A stretch of 64,000 bases of DNA, taken from NCBI GenBank assembly GCA_947466075.1, contig CANIBP010000036.1, positions 1 through 64,000 on the forward strand. The letters are read 5' to 3'. The notes beneath the pieces were generated by a model. The model saw nothing but the letters and a program-made list of their open reading frames with translations. It made no database searches and had not been told where the DNA came from. Shown here one piece after another: positions 57,646-64,000 of the stretch. The stretch's first letter is position 1, and every line of letters begins with the position of its first letter. The DNA comes from Verrucomicrobiaceae bacterium (GTDB lineage Bacteria; Verrucomicrobiota; Verrucomicrobiia; Verrucomicrobiales; Verrucomicrobiaceae). The translations under genes were made by a program, and so were the position numbers.

Positions 57646-58422
57646 TCAAGAGGAATGTTGCTGGAGATGCTTTTCGATGGCGGCGGCCTGCTCGGGAGTG
57701 TCCACACCGGGAGAAAGCTCATCGGTCAGCACCACACGGATGCGGGAGCCGTTTTCGAGGGCGCGGAGCTGCTCCAGCGACTCGGTTTGCTCCAACCGCG
57801 AAGGCGGCCAGGCGACAAACTGGAAGAGGAAGCTGCGCTGGAAGCCATAGATGCCCAGGTGGCGGTAGCTGCGCGGCCAGGCCTCGGGATTGCGCACAAA
57901 AGGCAGCGGTGAGCGCGAGAAATAGAGCGCGTCGCCATGCGTGTCGAAGATGACCTTCACCACGTTTGCATCGTTGATCTGCGCTGGGTCGTGAATCGGT
58001 GCTGCGGCGGTGATCATTTTGACGCTGGCATCGTCGCGCATGGTACAGGCCAGTTCGTCGATCAGGGCAGGGGAGATCAGCGGCTCATCGCCTTGCACAT
58101 TGATAATGATGCGATGGTCCGGGAATGAATTAGCGGCCTCCGCGATGCGATCCGTGCCGCTGGGATGATCGGGCGAGGTCAAAACGGCCTTTGCACCGAA
58201 ACTGGCCGCTGCTTCCGCGATGCGGGCGTCATCCGTGGCGATGATGATGTCGTCGATCTGCTTGCAGTCCTGACAGCGTTCCCAGACGTGCTGAACCAGT
58301 GGTTTTCCGGCGATGAGGTGGAGCGGCTTACCTGGGAAGCGGGTGGAACCCCAGCGGGCAGGTATGGCGACGAGTGTGCGGGAGGAATCGGTGGTTGCCA
58401 AAGTAGTGACGAACAGGTTCAC
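57646..58422 (-). CDS. kdsB: 3-deoxy-manno-octulosonate cytidylyltransferase
   Basis: A 258-residue nucleotidyltransferase that activates Kdo with CTP for lipopolysaccharide synthesis. Seen: VAIPARWGSTRFPGKPLHLI, IIIATDDARIAEAAASFGA, LTSPDHPSGTDRIAEAA, INVQGDEPLISPALI and HLGIYGFQRSFLFQF. No ATG precedes the conserved N-terminus closely; GTG at 58422 is used, TTG at about 58404 is also possible. It is followed by pyrG, giving a kdsB-pyrG unit. Confidence 0.94.
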   Translation of the reverse strand: MNLFVTTLATTDSSRTLVAIPARWGSTRFPGKPLHLIAGKPLVQHVWERCQDCKQIDDIIIATDDARIAEAAASFGAKAVLTSPDHPSGTDRIAEAANSFPDHRIIINVQGDEPLISPALIDELACTMRDDASVKMITAAAPIHDPAQINDANVVKVIFDTHGDALYFSRSPLPFVRNPEAWPRSYRHLGIYGFQRSFLFQFVAWPPSRLEQTESLEQLRALENGSRIRVVLTDELSPGVDTPEQAAAIEKHLQQHSS

Positions 58423-58503
58423 CTGAGATGAAGCGGGCGTGAGTATGATGCAAGGGCGAATTGGCTGCTTGGTTGGGTGGCCAGCACCACATCTAAAAGT
58501 GCA

Positions 58504-58535
58504 ATCGGCGTCCCGAATCACTTCGGGACGCCGAT
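58504..58535 (-). terminator. Rho-independent terminator of the SWIB gene
   Basis: A perfect 14-bp stem ATCGGCGTCCCGAA/TTCGGGACGCCGAT with a TCAC loop. On the minus strand it follows the SWIB stop (58593) by about 57 bases and is followed by TGCACTTTTAG, a modest T-run. Confidence 0.75.
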
Positions 58536-58592
58536 AAAGACGACCATTGAGGAAGCCAATTTCTAGATATGAGACAAGCCGGCAGTGGCCGC

Positions 58593-58874
58593 TTACTTGA
58601 CGTGCGCGGAGACGAGCTTGGTCATCTCAAACATGGTCACCTGGCTCTTGCCACCAAAGACGGCCTTCAGCGCTTCGTCGGCGTTGATGTTGGTCTTCTT
58701 GGTCTGATCCTGCAGGCCGTTCTTCTTGATGTATTCCCAGAGCTTCTTGGTCATTTCACCACGGGAGAGCGGCGTGGAACCGATCACCTTCGCGAGGAGC
58801 TCATCCGGCTGTACGGGCTTCGAGAGGGCGGGGTTCAGTTTGCGGGCGGGTTTTGGAGTAGTTGGGTCGGACAT
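58593..58874 (-). CDS. SWIB/MDM2-domain protein
   Basis: A 93-residue basic protein. A Pro/Lys-rich N-terminus (TTPKPARKLNPALSKPVQPDELL) leads to a SWIB fold: GSTPLSRGEMTKKLWEYIKKNGLQDQTKKTNINADEALKAVFGG, ending QVTMFEMTKLVSAHVK. The 'R.E..KK.W.YIK..LQD...K..I..D..L..VF' pattern is diagnostic. Bacterial SWIB proteins occur in Chlamydiae and Verrucomicrobia, where chromatin-type or topoisomerase-associated roles have been proposed. It is monocistronic with its own terminator. Confidence 0.93.
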   Translation of the reverse strand: MSDPTTPKPARKLNPALSKPVQPDELLAKVIGSTPLSRGEMTKKLWEYIKKNGLQDQTKKTNINADEALKAVFGGKSQVTMFEMTKLVSAHVK

Positions 58875-58960
58875 AGGGGGAAGATGTTGGCGGCTGACGG
58901 GCTTTGGGTCAACCCCGGATGCTTTGGTGGCTTTGACGCGGTGAAAGGACGAAGGCCGAA

Positions 58961-59097
58961 TCAATGTCGTTAAGTTAGGCGATTTATTGGCAAGGGAATG
59001 GGGGCAAGGGAATGAATCCAGCACATGTCATGGGGTGCTTTATTCCCTTGCCCCCATTCCTTTGCCATTCCTCCGGCTGCGAACGTAACGACATTGA
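58961..59097. repeat. Nested inverted-repeat element (MITE/REP-like)
   Basis: Outer arms TCAATGTCGTTA (58961-58972) and TAACGACATTGA (59086-59097) are perfect inverted repeats of 12 bp. Inside them, 58989-59013 and 59042-59066 form a 25-bp inverted pair with one mismatch around a 28-bp loop. The left inner arm itself contains the direct repeat GCAAGGGAATG twice. No coding frame spans it. The layout suggests a small non-autonomous mobile element or a REP-type intergenic repeat between the SWIB and histidine kinase genes. Confidence 0.6.
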
Positions 59098-59141
59098 ATG
59101 CCGAGTGATGAACGTATGCCCAACTCCGCATGAATCACGGT

Positions 59142-60329
59142 TCACGTCCCCTTCGGGCTTGGTTGATCATTCGCCATTCTGGTTTCGTCATTTTCCCCAC
59201 TCTCCAGCATGCGCACCTTTTTCTCCACCAGCGGCAGCCACAGGCTCACGCGGGTTCCTTGGCCTTCGCGACTTTCGATGTCGATCTCGCCGCCGTGCTC
59301 GCGGATGATGCGGCGCACGATGAGCAGCCCTAAACCGGTGCCGGTGCTGCGTGTCGTGGCGAAGGGCTGGAAGAGCTTGCCCATCTGCTCGGCGTTGATG
59401 CCTTTGCCGGTGTCTTCAAAGCTCAGGCGCACCTCGTAGTCGGTGAAGGTGCCGTTGATCGTCAGCGTGCCGCCGTTCGGCATGGCCTGGCAGGCGTTGC
59501 GGATGAGATTGTACACCGCCTGCTTGATCTGACCGGGATCGAGCGGCATGGCGGGCAGATCGGCCCGCAGGTCGAGTTTGAGCTTCACCTTTGACTGCTC
59601 GATCTCGGGTTGGAGGAAGCGCACGCATTCATCCAGCAGCTCGCGCAACTGCACGCGTTGAAGCTGCGGCTGGGTGGGGCGGATGGCGGCGAGGAACTGA
59701 GCGATGATGAAATCGAGCCGCCGGATCTCGCCCGTGGCCACGTCCAAGTGCTCGCGCAGGCTCTCGCCTTTCGCTCCCATCTTTTTGAGGCGGCGTTCGA
59801 GGAGCTGAAGGTGGATGGTCAATGAATTGAGCGGATTGCCCAGTTCATGCGCCACTCCGGCCGCGAGGAGCGTGAAGGCGTTCAAGCGCTCGCTTTCGAG
59901 CTGTTCCTCAGTGCGCTTGCGTGTCTCCGTGATGTCGCGGATCAGCATCACGAAGCCCAGCGGCGAGTCATCGTCGATGCTGGTGATGTAGAAGTTCAGG
60001 TAGCGGTTCTCGGGATAAAACACTTCGAGATCGCGGCTCACCACCGTGCCCGGCTTGAGCAGTTCGTTCCAGTCGAGACCACGCACGCCTTGGGCGAGCC
60101 GTTGTCCCAGCACCTGATCCTGCTGGAGGCCGAAAAACGTGCAGGCGGCCCGGTTCACGTAGCTCACCTTGCCCTCCGTATCGAGCAGGATCACGCCCTC
60201 CTGCAGCGCCTCGAACACCTTCTCCTGAAATTTCTTCTCCCGCAGCAGCTCCAGCACGATGCCCTGAACTTCGCCCGGTTCGAGGCGGTCCATGCGTTTG
60301 ATAAGCTTGTCGATGAAGGCAGATCTCAT
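59142..60329 (-). CDS. PAS-domain sensor histidine kinase
   Basis: A 395-residue cytoplasmic kinase without TM segments. A short N-terminal helix (RSAFIDKLIKRMDRLEPGEV) is followed by a PAS domain (about 45-150; EALQEGVILLDTEGKVSYVNRAACTFFG). A HisKA helix has GVAHELGNPLNSLTIHLQLLE (phospho-acceptor His). The HATPase has NLIRNACQAMPNGG (N), FEDTGKGIN (G1), LFQPFATTRSTGTGLGLLIVRRI (F, G2) and GTRVSLWLPL. It resembles NtrB-like sensors. No response regulator gene is adjacent. The ATG at 60329 is used; it is divergent from cutA with 12 bases between starts. Confidence 0.92.
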   Translation of the reverse strand: MRSAFIDKLIKRMDRLEPGEVQGIVLELLREKKFQEKVFEALQEGVILLDTEGKVSYVNRAACTFFGLQQDQVLGQRLAQGVRGLDWNELLKPGTVVSRDLEVFYPENRYLNFYITSIDDDSPLGFVMLIRDITETRKRTEEQLESERLNAFTLLAAGVAHELGNPLNSLTIHLQLLERRLKKMGAKGESLREHLDVATGEIRRLDFIIAQFLAAIRPTQPQLQRVQLRELLDECVRFLQPEIEQSKVKLKLDLRADLPAMPLDPGQIKQAVYNLIRNACQAMPNGGTLTINGTFTDYEVRLSFEDTGKGINAEQMGKLFQPFATTRSTGTGLGLLIVRRIIREHGGEIDIESREGQGTRVSLWLPLVEKKVRMLESGENDETRMANDQPSPKGT

Positions 60330-60341
60330 ACACTGGCGGTC

Positions 60342-60668
60342 ATGAACGACATCCTGATCGTCTTTTGCACCTTCCCGGATCTCGGCAAGGCACGCGAGAC
60401 TGGCACGGCGCTGGTAGCAGCGCAACTCGCCGCCTGCGTGAATCTCATCCCCGCCGTCGAATCCATCTACCGCTGGGAAGGAAAAGTCGAAACCGCCGCA
60501 GAGGTGCTGGCCATCTTTAAAACCACGCCCGCAGCCTGGCCCCGCTTCGAATCACGCCTCCGCGAACTGCATCCCTACGACGTGCCGGAGATCGTGGCGC
60601 TCAAACCGGAGCAGGTGGCGGAAAGCTATGCGCGGTGGGTGGGGGAGAGTGTGTTGGTCTTTGAATGA
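60342..60668 (+). CDS. cutA: Divalent-cation tolerance protein CutA
   Basis: A 108-residue CutA1 protein, a PII-like trimer. It has FCTFPDLGKARETGTALVAAQLAACVNLIPAVESIYRWEGKV, FKTTPAAWPRFESRLRELHPYDVPEIVAL and a C-terminal ESYARWVGESV, all canonical. The start ATG at 60342 is 12 bases from the divergent kinase start. Its 3' ~120 bp are repeated 743 bp downstream in the same orientation. Confidence 0.95.
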   Translation: MNDILIVFCTFPDLGKARETGTALVAAQLAACVNLIPAVESIYRWEGKVETAAEVLAIFKTTPAAWPRFESRLRELHPYDVPEIVALKPEQVAESYARWVGESVLVFE

Positions 60669-60681
60669 CCCACGTGATGCG

Positions 60682-60999
60682 TTACAGCGCCACTTCTTCA
60701 TAGCCGCCGCCCAGCACGCGATTAACAGCGGCCAAAATTTCCGGGATGTGCTGCTGCGCACGCGGCCAGGAGGTTGCCATCAGCACCACGATGCCGATGC
60801 GTCGGCCCGTGAGATTCTGCTGATAGCGTAGATTCTGGTCAGTCGTGATGAACACTTCATAGCCCTCCTCCTCCGCGCACTTCAGCAACTCGCCGTTGGA
60901 GATGGTGGACCAGTCGCGTTCGGCGGTTGTGTCCACGGGATGCGGGTGCAGATGCCTGCGCAGCGGCGCGGGTGTGCCTTGGTCGAAGAGAATCCGCAT
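60682..60999 (-). CDS. DUF5615 PIN-like toxin candidate
   Basis: A 105-residue protein, MRILFDQGTPAPLRRHLHPH, with FITTDQNLRYQQNLTGRRIGIVVLMA. The Asp residues of these two stretches are the conserved acidic set of the PIN-like DUF5615 family, which pairs with DUF433 proteins. It starts two bases after the DUF433 stop, in the same direction. Nuclease toxicity is inferred from family pairing, not shown here. Confidence 0.82.
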   Translation of the reverse strand: MRILFDQGTPAPLRRHLHPHPVDTTAERDWSTISNGELLKCAEEEGYEVFITTDQNLRYQQNLTGRRIGIVVLMATSWPRAQQHIPEILAAVNRVLGGGYEEVAL

Positions 61000-61001
61000 G
61001 A

Positions 61002-61223
61002 TCAGGCGGCCACCAGCAGGCTGCGTTCCGCGTGTTTCAGCACGGCTTCCACCTGCGCACGCTGCACGCCTGGAAACCATTCGAGGAAGTCGTCCACCGT
61101 CGCGCCGTCCTCCAGGTTCTCAAACAAGGCGCGCACCGGCACCCGCGTTCCTCGGAAAATCCACGCGCCGCTCACCCGTTCAGGATTGCGCTCCACCGCA
61201 GGACAGTTTTGCCAGTCTTTCAT
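61002..61223 (-). CDS. DUF433 antitoxin candidate
   Basis: A 73-residue protein with GAWIFRGTRVPVRALFENLEDGATVDDFLEWFPGVQRAQVEAVLKHAE, the DUF433 winged-helix pattern (I.GTR..V..L...L..G.S...L...FP.L....V..al.yA). It is the first gene of a two-gene toxin-antitoxin unit with the DUF5615 gene and would neutralise it and repress the operon. The pair sits between the two copies of the cutA 3' end. Confidence 0.85.
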   Translation of the reverse strand: MKDWQNCPAVERNPERVSGAWIFRGTRVPVRALFENLEDGATVDDFLEWFPGVQRAQVEAVLKHAERSLLVAA

Positions 61224-61278
61224 GATGGAAGAATACCTGTCTGGGGATCAAATCGCAACTTTTGTGTTGGGAGACCGT

Positions 61279-61397
61279 CTGGCCCCGCTTCGAATCACGC
61301 CTTCGCGAACTGCATCCCTACGACGTGCCGGAGATCGTGGCGCTCAAACCGGGGCAGGTGACGGAGAGCTATGCGCGGTGGGTGGGGCTGAGTGTTT
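61279..61397 (+). pseudogene. Duplicated 3' fragment of cutA
   Basis: About 119 bp match cutA 60536-60654 with seven differences by hand count. In the cutA frame it still encodes WPRFESRLRELHPYDVPEIV and on to ARWVGLSVS, then a TAA stop, without a frameshift. There is no start codon in frame, so it is a remnant. It has the same orientation as cutA and lies 743 bp downstream, after the DUF433/DUF5615 unit. Confidence 0.88.
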
Positions 61398-61457
61398 CAT
61401 AACGTTGAAGTTGAGCTAAACCGAGGCTTGTCGTGGGCTATCGGTTCCAACGACTTT

Positions 61458-61895
61458 TTAGGCGGCATGACATGCCACGATTGCGTGTAGTTCACTTGCA
61501 AGATGAATGATGTCGATGGGTTCTCCACGCTCGACGCGTTTCCACAGCATAGTTAGCACGGCAATCGAGAGGCCCGATTGCCGGAAACGTAGCGCAGCAT
61601 TTTTACCGTATTGATCTGACTCTAGGCACCACTCAAGACCAGGAATGTAATGCATCAGTGCATCGCCGAACGCGACACTTATCGCGACCCACGCCCCGTA
61701 GTTCGCGTGTTGCATTGCTTCCTCCTCGCAAAGACGCTGTAGCGTTTCAAAATCGTCCGCAGTCTGTGTGAGAACGTGGCCGGGCTGGAAGCGACCCACG
61801 AGACTTGAGGCAAAGGATCGAAGGTCTGATAGCTCATATCGTGCCTCGTCATTGATCGGACTGAACTTAGAGTTGTCAGTGTCTTTTATTGCCAT
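61458..61895 (-). CDS. DUF3806-like hypothetical protein
   Basis: A 145-residue cytoplasmic protein, with NDEARYELSDLRSFASSL, TADDFETLQRLCEEEAMQHANYGAWVAISVAFGDALMHYIPGLEWCLESDQYGKNAALRF and VLTMLWKRVERGEPIDIIHLASEL. The 'aLG..fGd.l....gleWv...De.G...alr' layout resembles DUF3806, often found near toxin/immunity loci, but I recall the family only loosely. GC is lower than in gltX next to it. Confidence 0.6.
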   Translation of the reverse strand: MAIKDTDNSKFSPINDEARYELSDLRSFASSLVGRFQPGHVLTQTADDFETLQRLCEEEAMQHANYGAWVAISVAFGDALMHYIPGLEWCLESDQYGKNAALRFRQSGLSIAVLTMLWKRVERGEPIDIIHLASELHAIVACHAA

Positions 61896-61966
61896 TAGGG
61901 GCGGCGAGTTTGGTTAACGCCTAACTCGTTGATCAGAAACAATTCTATCGAGTGCGTCAACAGGGT

Positions 61967-63289
61967 TTATGCGCACAGCGCTTCGGCTGTCGCCCGCTGA
62001 ATCCGCGAGATTGTCTTCTCCTTCCCAATCAGATGCGCAATCGTCGTGACTCCAGGTCCGCGTGACTGGCCGCTGAGCGCAAAGCGCAGCAGCGGCATCA
62101 TGGCGCCGGGTTTCACGCTCAAGGCTTTCGCGGCGGCTTCGACGGCGTCATGCACGCTCTGCTCGGTCCATTCGGCGGCTTGGGCGAGTTGATCGCTGGC
62201 GGCTTTGAGCAGGCTGGCGTTTTCGGGTTTGGCCTTGAGTTTGGTCACGACATCGGCCTCGAAGGGGAAATCCTCGCGGAAGAAGTAATGCACCCACTCG
62301 GGCAGTTCGGTGAGCAGGCTCACCTTTTCACGCACGCTGTGAACGGCGGCGGCGGCCATCGCGTCATCGGTCCATTGCAGGCCGCTGGCGGTCAGGAACG
62401 GCCTGGCGTGCTGCAGCAGGTCTGCGGGGCTCAATTCGCGCAGATACTGGGCGTTGAACCACTGCGCTTTCTTGAGATCGAACTTCGCGTTGCTGCTGTG
62501 GATGGCGTCGGCGTCGAATAGCGCGGTGAGTTCGGCGCGGGAGAGTTTTTCGCTCTCGGCCTTTGGGGTCCAGCCGAGCATGCAGAGGTAATTGAACACG
62601 GCGTCGGGCAGGAAACCGGCGTGCATGTAGCTGTGCTCGATGGCGCTGCCTTCATCGCGCTTGCTCATCTTGGTGCCGTCCGGGTTCAGGATAAGCGGGA
62701 TGTGCGCGTAGGTCGGCGCAGTGGCACCGAAGGCGTTGAAGAGGTCGATGTGCTTCCAGGTGTTCGAGAGATGATCCTCGCCGCGAATGACGTGGGAGAT
62801 GCGCATCTCGATGTCATCGACGACATTGACGAAATGGAAGATGTAGCTGCCGTCCAGGCGGCGGATCGTCATGTCCGGCTCCTCGGTGGGCGCGAAGGTC
62901 ACATCCCCACAGACCAGATCATGCACGGTGATGGCGGTGCGGCTGAATTTGAAGCGCATCGCGCCGTCCGGCTCGGCATAGACGCGTCCGGCGTCCTCCA
63001 GCTTCTTGAAATAGGCGTCGTAGAGGTCTTTGCGCTGGCTTTGGAAGTAGGGGCCGCAGTCACCGCCGACATCGGGGCCTTCATCCCAGTCCAGCCCGAG
63101 CCAGCGCATGCCTTTGAGGATGCCAGCGGCTGCTTCCGCCGTGTTGCGGGCACCATCGGTGTCTTCCACCCGCAGCACGAACGTGCCGCCATGCTTGCGG
63201 GCCAGGAGCCAGTTGAACAAGGCCGTGCGTGCGCCTCCGACATGAAGATCACCGGTGGGAGAAGGAGCAAAGCGGACGCGAATGGACAT
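61967..63289 (-). CDS. gltX: Glutamyl-tRNA synthetase
   Basis: A 440-residue class I synthetase. It opens MSIRVRFAPSPTGDLHVGGARTALFNWLLAR (HIGH-like signature), has RVEDTDGARNT and DGTKMSKRDEGSAIEHSY (KMSKS), and the anticodon-binding helical domain after about residue 310. It charges tRNA-Glu, and in many bacteria also tRNA-Gln. It is shorter than E. coli GltX (471). The ATG at 63289 is the canonical start; it is divergent from the AsmA-like gene. Confidence 0.96.
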   Translation of the reverse strand: MSIRVRFAPSPTGDLHVGGARTALFNWLLARKHGGTFVLRVEDTDGARNTAEAAAGILKGMRWLGLDWDEGPDVGGDCGPYFQSQRKDLYDAYFKKLEDAGRVYAEPDGAMRFKFSRTAITVHDLVCGDVTFAPTEEPDMTIRRLDGSYIFHFVNVVDDIEMRISHVIRGEDHLSNTWKHIDLFNAFGATAPTYAHIPLILNPDGTKMSKRDEGSAIEHSYMHAGFLPDAVFNYLCMLGWTPKAESEKLSRAELTALFDADAIHSSNAKFDLKKAQWFNAQYLRELSPADLLQHARPFLTASGLQWTDDAMAAAAVHSVREKVSLLTELPEWVHYFFREDFPFEADVVTKLKAKPENASLLKAASDQLAQAAEWTEQSVHDAVEAAAKALSVKPGAMMPLLRFALSGQSRGPGVTTIAHLIGKEKTISRIQRATAEALCA

Positions 63290-63399
63290 GGCAGGAAGCG
63301 GCGGGTTGAAAACAGGGGGCGCGATAATAGCCGGGATTCGCCAATTCAAATTTCAAATCTCAAATTTCCAACAGCGCATCACTGGATATGCTCACTGGC

Positions 63400-64000
63400 A
63401 TGAAGCTCTCCCGCCTGCTGTTCATCCTCCTCGGCCTGTTTGTGCTCTTGGCCGTCGCCACACCGCTTGTTGGTGCCTGGGTTCTCCGCCGCTACGTGCA
63501 CAAAGAGTTTCTCATCCTGCAGGCGGAGAAAAACATCAACGCCCGCGTGCATCTCGACGATGTCACGCTCACGCTCTTCACCTGGCCACCAAGCCTGCGT
63601 CTCTCCGGACTCAAAGTCGCAGCACGCGATGAATTTGCCGGACGGCCGCTGGCCGAACGCCCGCCGTTAGGCGAGGTGCCACTGAAAATCGACATGGCTT
63701 ATGCCGAACTGGTGCCGGAGGCGTTGATGCACCGCCACTTCTTCCCCAGGGTGATTCGTCTGATCGGTCTCGATGTGAATGAGACGGTGAGTCCAGGTGC
63801 GGGCAGCGATTTGAAAAAGCTCTTCCAGCCACCACCCGAAAAACTGGCCGCCATTCAACCCCAGGATGAAGTGCCGCGTGCCATTCCAGTGCAGCCTGCA
63901 CAACCCGCTACCCCCGAACCGCCGCCAGTCGCTGCGGCTCCAGCGGAGGATAAATCATCGTCAAAGGCGGAACATTTTGCCCTTCAGGAAATCAGCATCG
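63400..64000 (+). CDS. AsmA-like/DUF748 family protein, 5' part, runs off window
   Basis: An open frame of 200 residues from ATG 63400 (ATG at 63388 also in frame) with no stop before the window end. One N-terminal TM helix (LLFILLGLFVLLAVATPLVGAWVL) is followed by YVHKEFLILQAEKNINARVHLDDVTLTLFTWPPSLRLSGLKV, the opening of AsmA/DUF748 proteins that line bridge-like lipid-transport paths in diderms. A Pro/Ala/Glu-rich linker (about 165-190) follows. Its position next to gltX has no clear functional meaning. Confidence 0.75.
   Translation, partial: MKLSRLLFILLGLFVLLAVATPLVGAWVLRRYVHKEFLILQAEKNINARVHLDDVTLTLFTWPPSLRLSGLKVAARDEFAGRPLAERPPLGEVPLKIDMAYAELVPEALMHRHFFPRVIRLIGLDVNETVSPGAGSDLKKLFQPPPEKLAAIQPQDEVPRAIPVQPAQPATPEPPPVAAAPAEDKSSSKAEHFALQEISI

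Noticed and set aside
61032..61361. Plus-strand frame running from the DUF433 region into the cutA fragment
   Set aside because: It reads the cutA remnant out of frame and the antitoxin gene antisense; no coherent protein.
61405..61457. AACCGA...TCGGTT dyad downstream of the DUF3806-like gene
   Set aside because: Only six paired bases with a long loop; the T-run is poor.

Overview
The window looks like a chromosomal segment of a diderm member of the Verrucomicrobiota (Prosthecobacter/Verrucomicrobium-like). The evidence is a DUF1501 protein with a Tat-type signal, a PVC-type dehydrogenase fused to cytochrome c, a Tat-exported Gfo/Idh/MocA oxidoreductase, secreted NHL proteins, and outer-membrane biogenesis genes (Mla pathway, Lnt, KdsB). 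This is inference from gene content; there is no rRNA in the window. I found no rRNA, tRNA or CRISPR array.

Layout. 1-4100: the edge of an ISL3-like insertion sequence, then an M29 aminopeptidase, a DUF3108 protein and a class I aldolase. 4188-9675: a type II secretion/type IV pilus-like block on the minus strand with two adjacent assembly ATPases, a platform protein and a pseudopilin. 9869-16178: a DUF3500 protein, then dnaA preceded by a DnaA box and AT-rich 13-bp direct repeats (candidate oriC), then a tightly coupled five-gene Mla operon (E-F-D-C-A). 16201-20323: an accessory block of small genes lying between an intact aldo/keto reductase gene and a decayed copy of its 3' end. 20526-23220: smpB, rpoZ, gmd and dCMP deaminase. 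23608-28575: an exopolysaccharide export set (outer-membrane barrel, Wza-like exporter, Wzc-like tyrosine kinase), visibly less GC-rich, closed by a strong terminator.

28639-36517: peroxiredoxin, the DUF1501 and PVC cytochrome genes, Lnt and a Tat oxidoreductase. 36607-38532: a broken VapBC-like module and two unknown genes. 38738-45306: beta-CASP nuclease, two secreted NHL proteins around a glutaminase-STAS-cNMP fusion, and a DUF1624-like membrane acyltransferase. 45386-49189: a secreted PHP-type hydrolase translationally coupled to cytidine deaminase, then an aldose-phosphate epimerase. 49245-54408: a PaaK-like ligase and a LolD/giant FtsX-type ABC transporter. 54429-61223: a secreted unknown, a BI-1 protein, pyrG-kdsB, a SWIB protein, a PAS histidine kinase, cutA and a DUF433/DUF5615 toxin-antitoxin pair. 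61279-64000: a duplicated cutA 3' end, an unknown, gltX, and an AsmA-like gene running off the window.

The most unusual signal is structural. In two places, the aldo/keto reductase and cutA, an intact gene is followed by accessory genes and then by a second copy of only its own 3' end in direct orientation. That geometry fits gene-end-targeting insertion, or duplication followed by decay. Other notable points are the candidate oriC, a nested inverted repeat at 58961-59097, a decapitated PIN toxin beside an intact antitoxin, and a Ser-Asp repeat inserted in the PVC dehydrogenase. I do not see a clearly new multi-gene system; the unknown genes in the 16.4-19.2 kb block are the best candidates for undescribed function.
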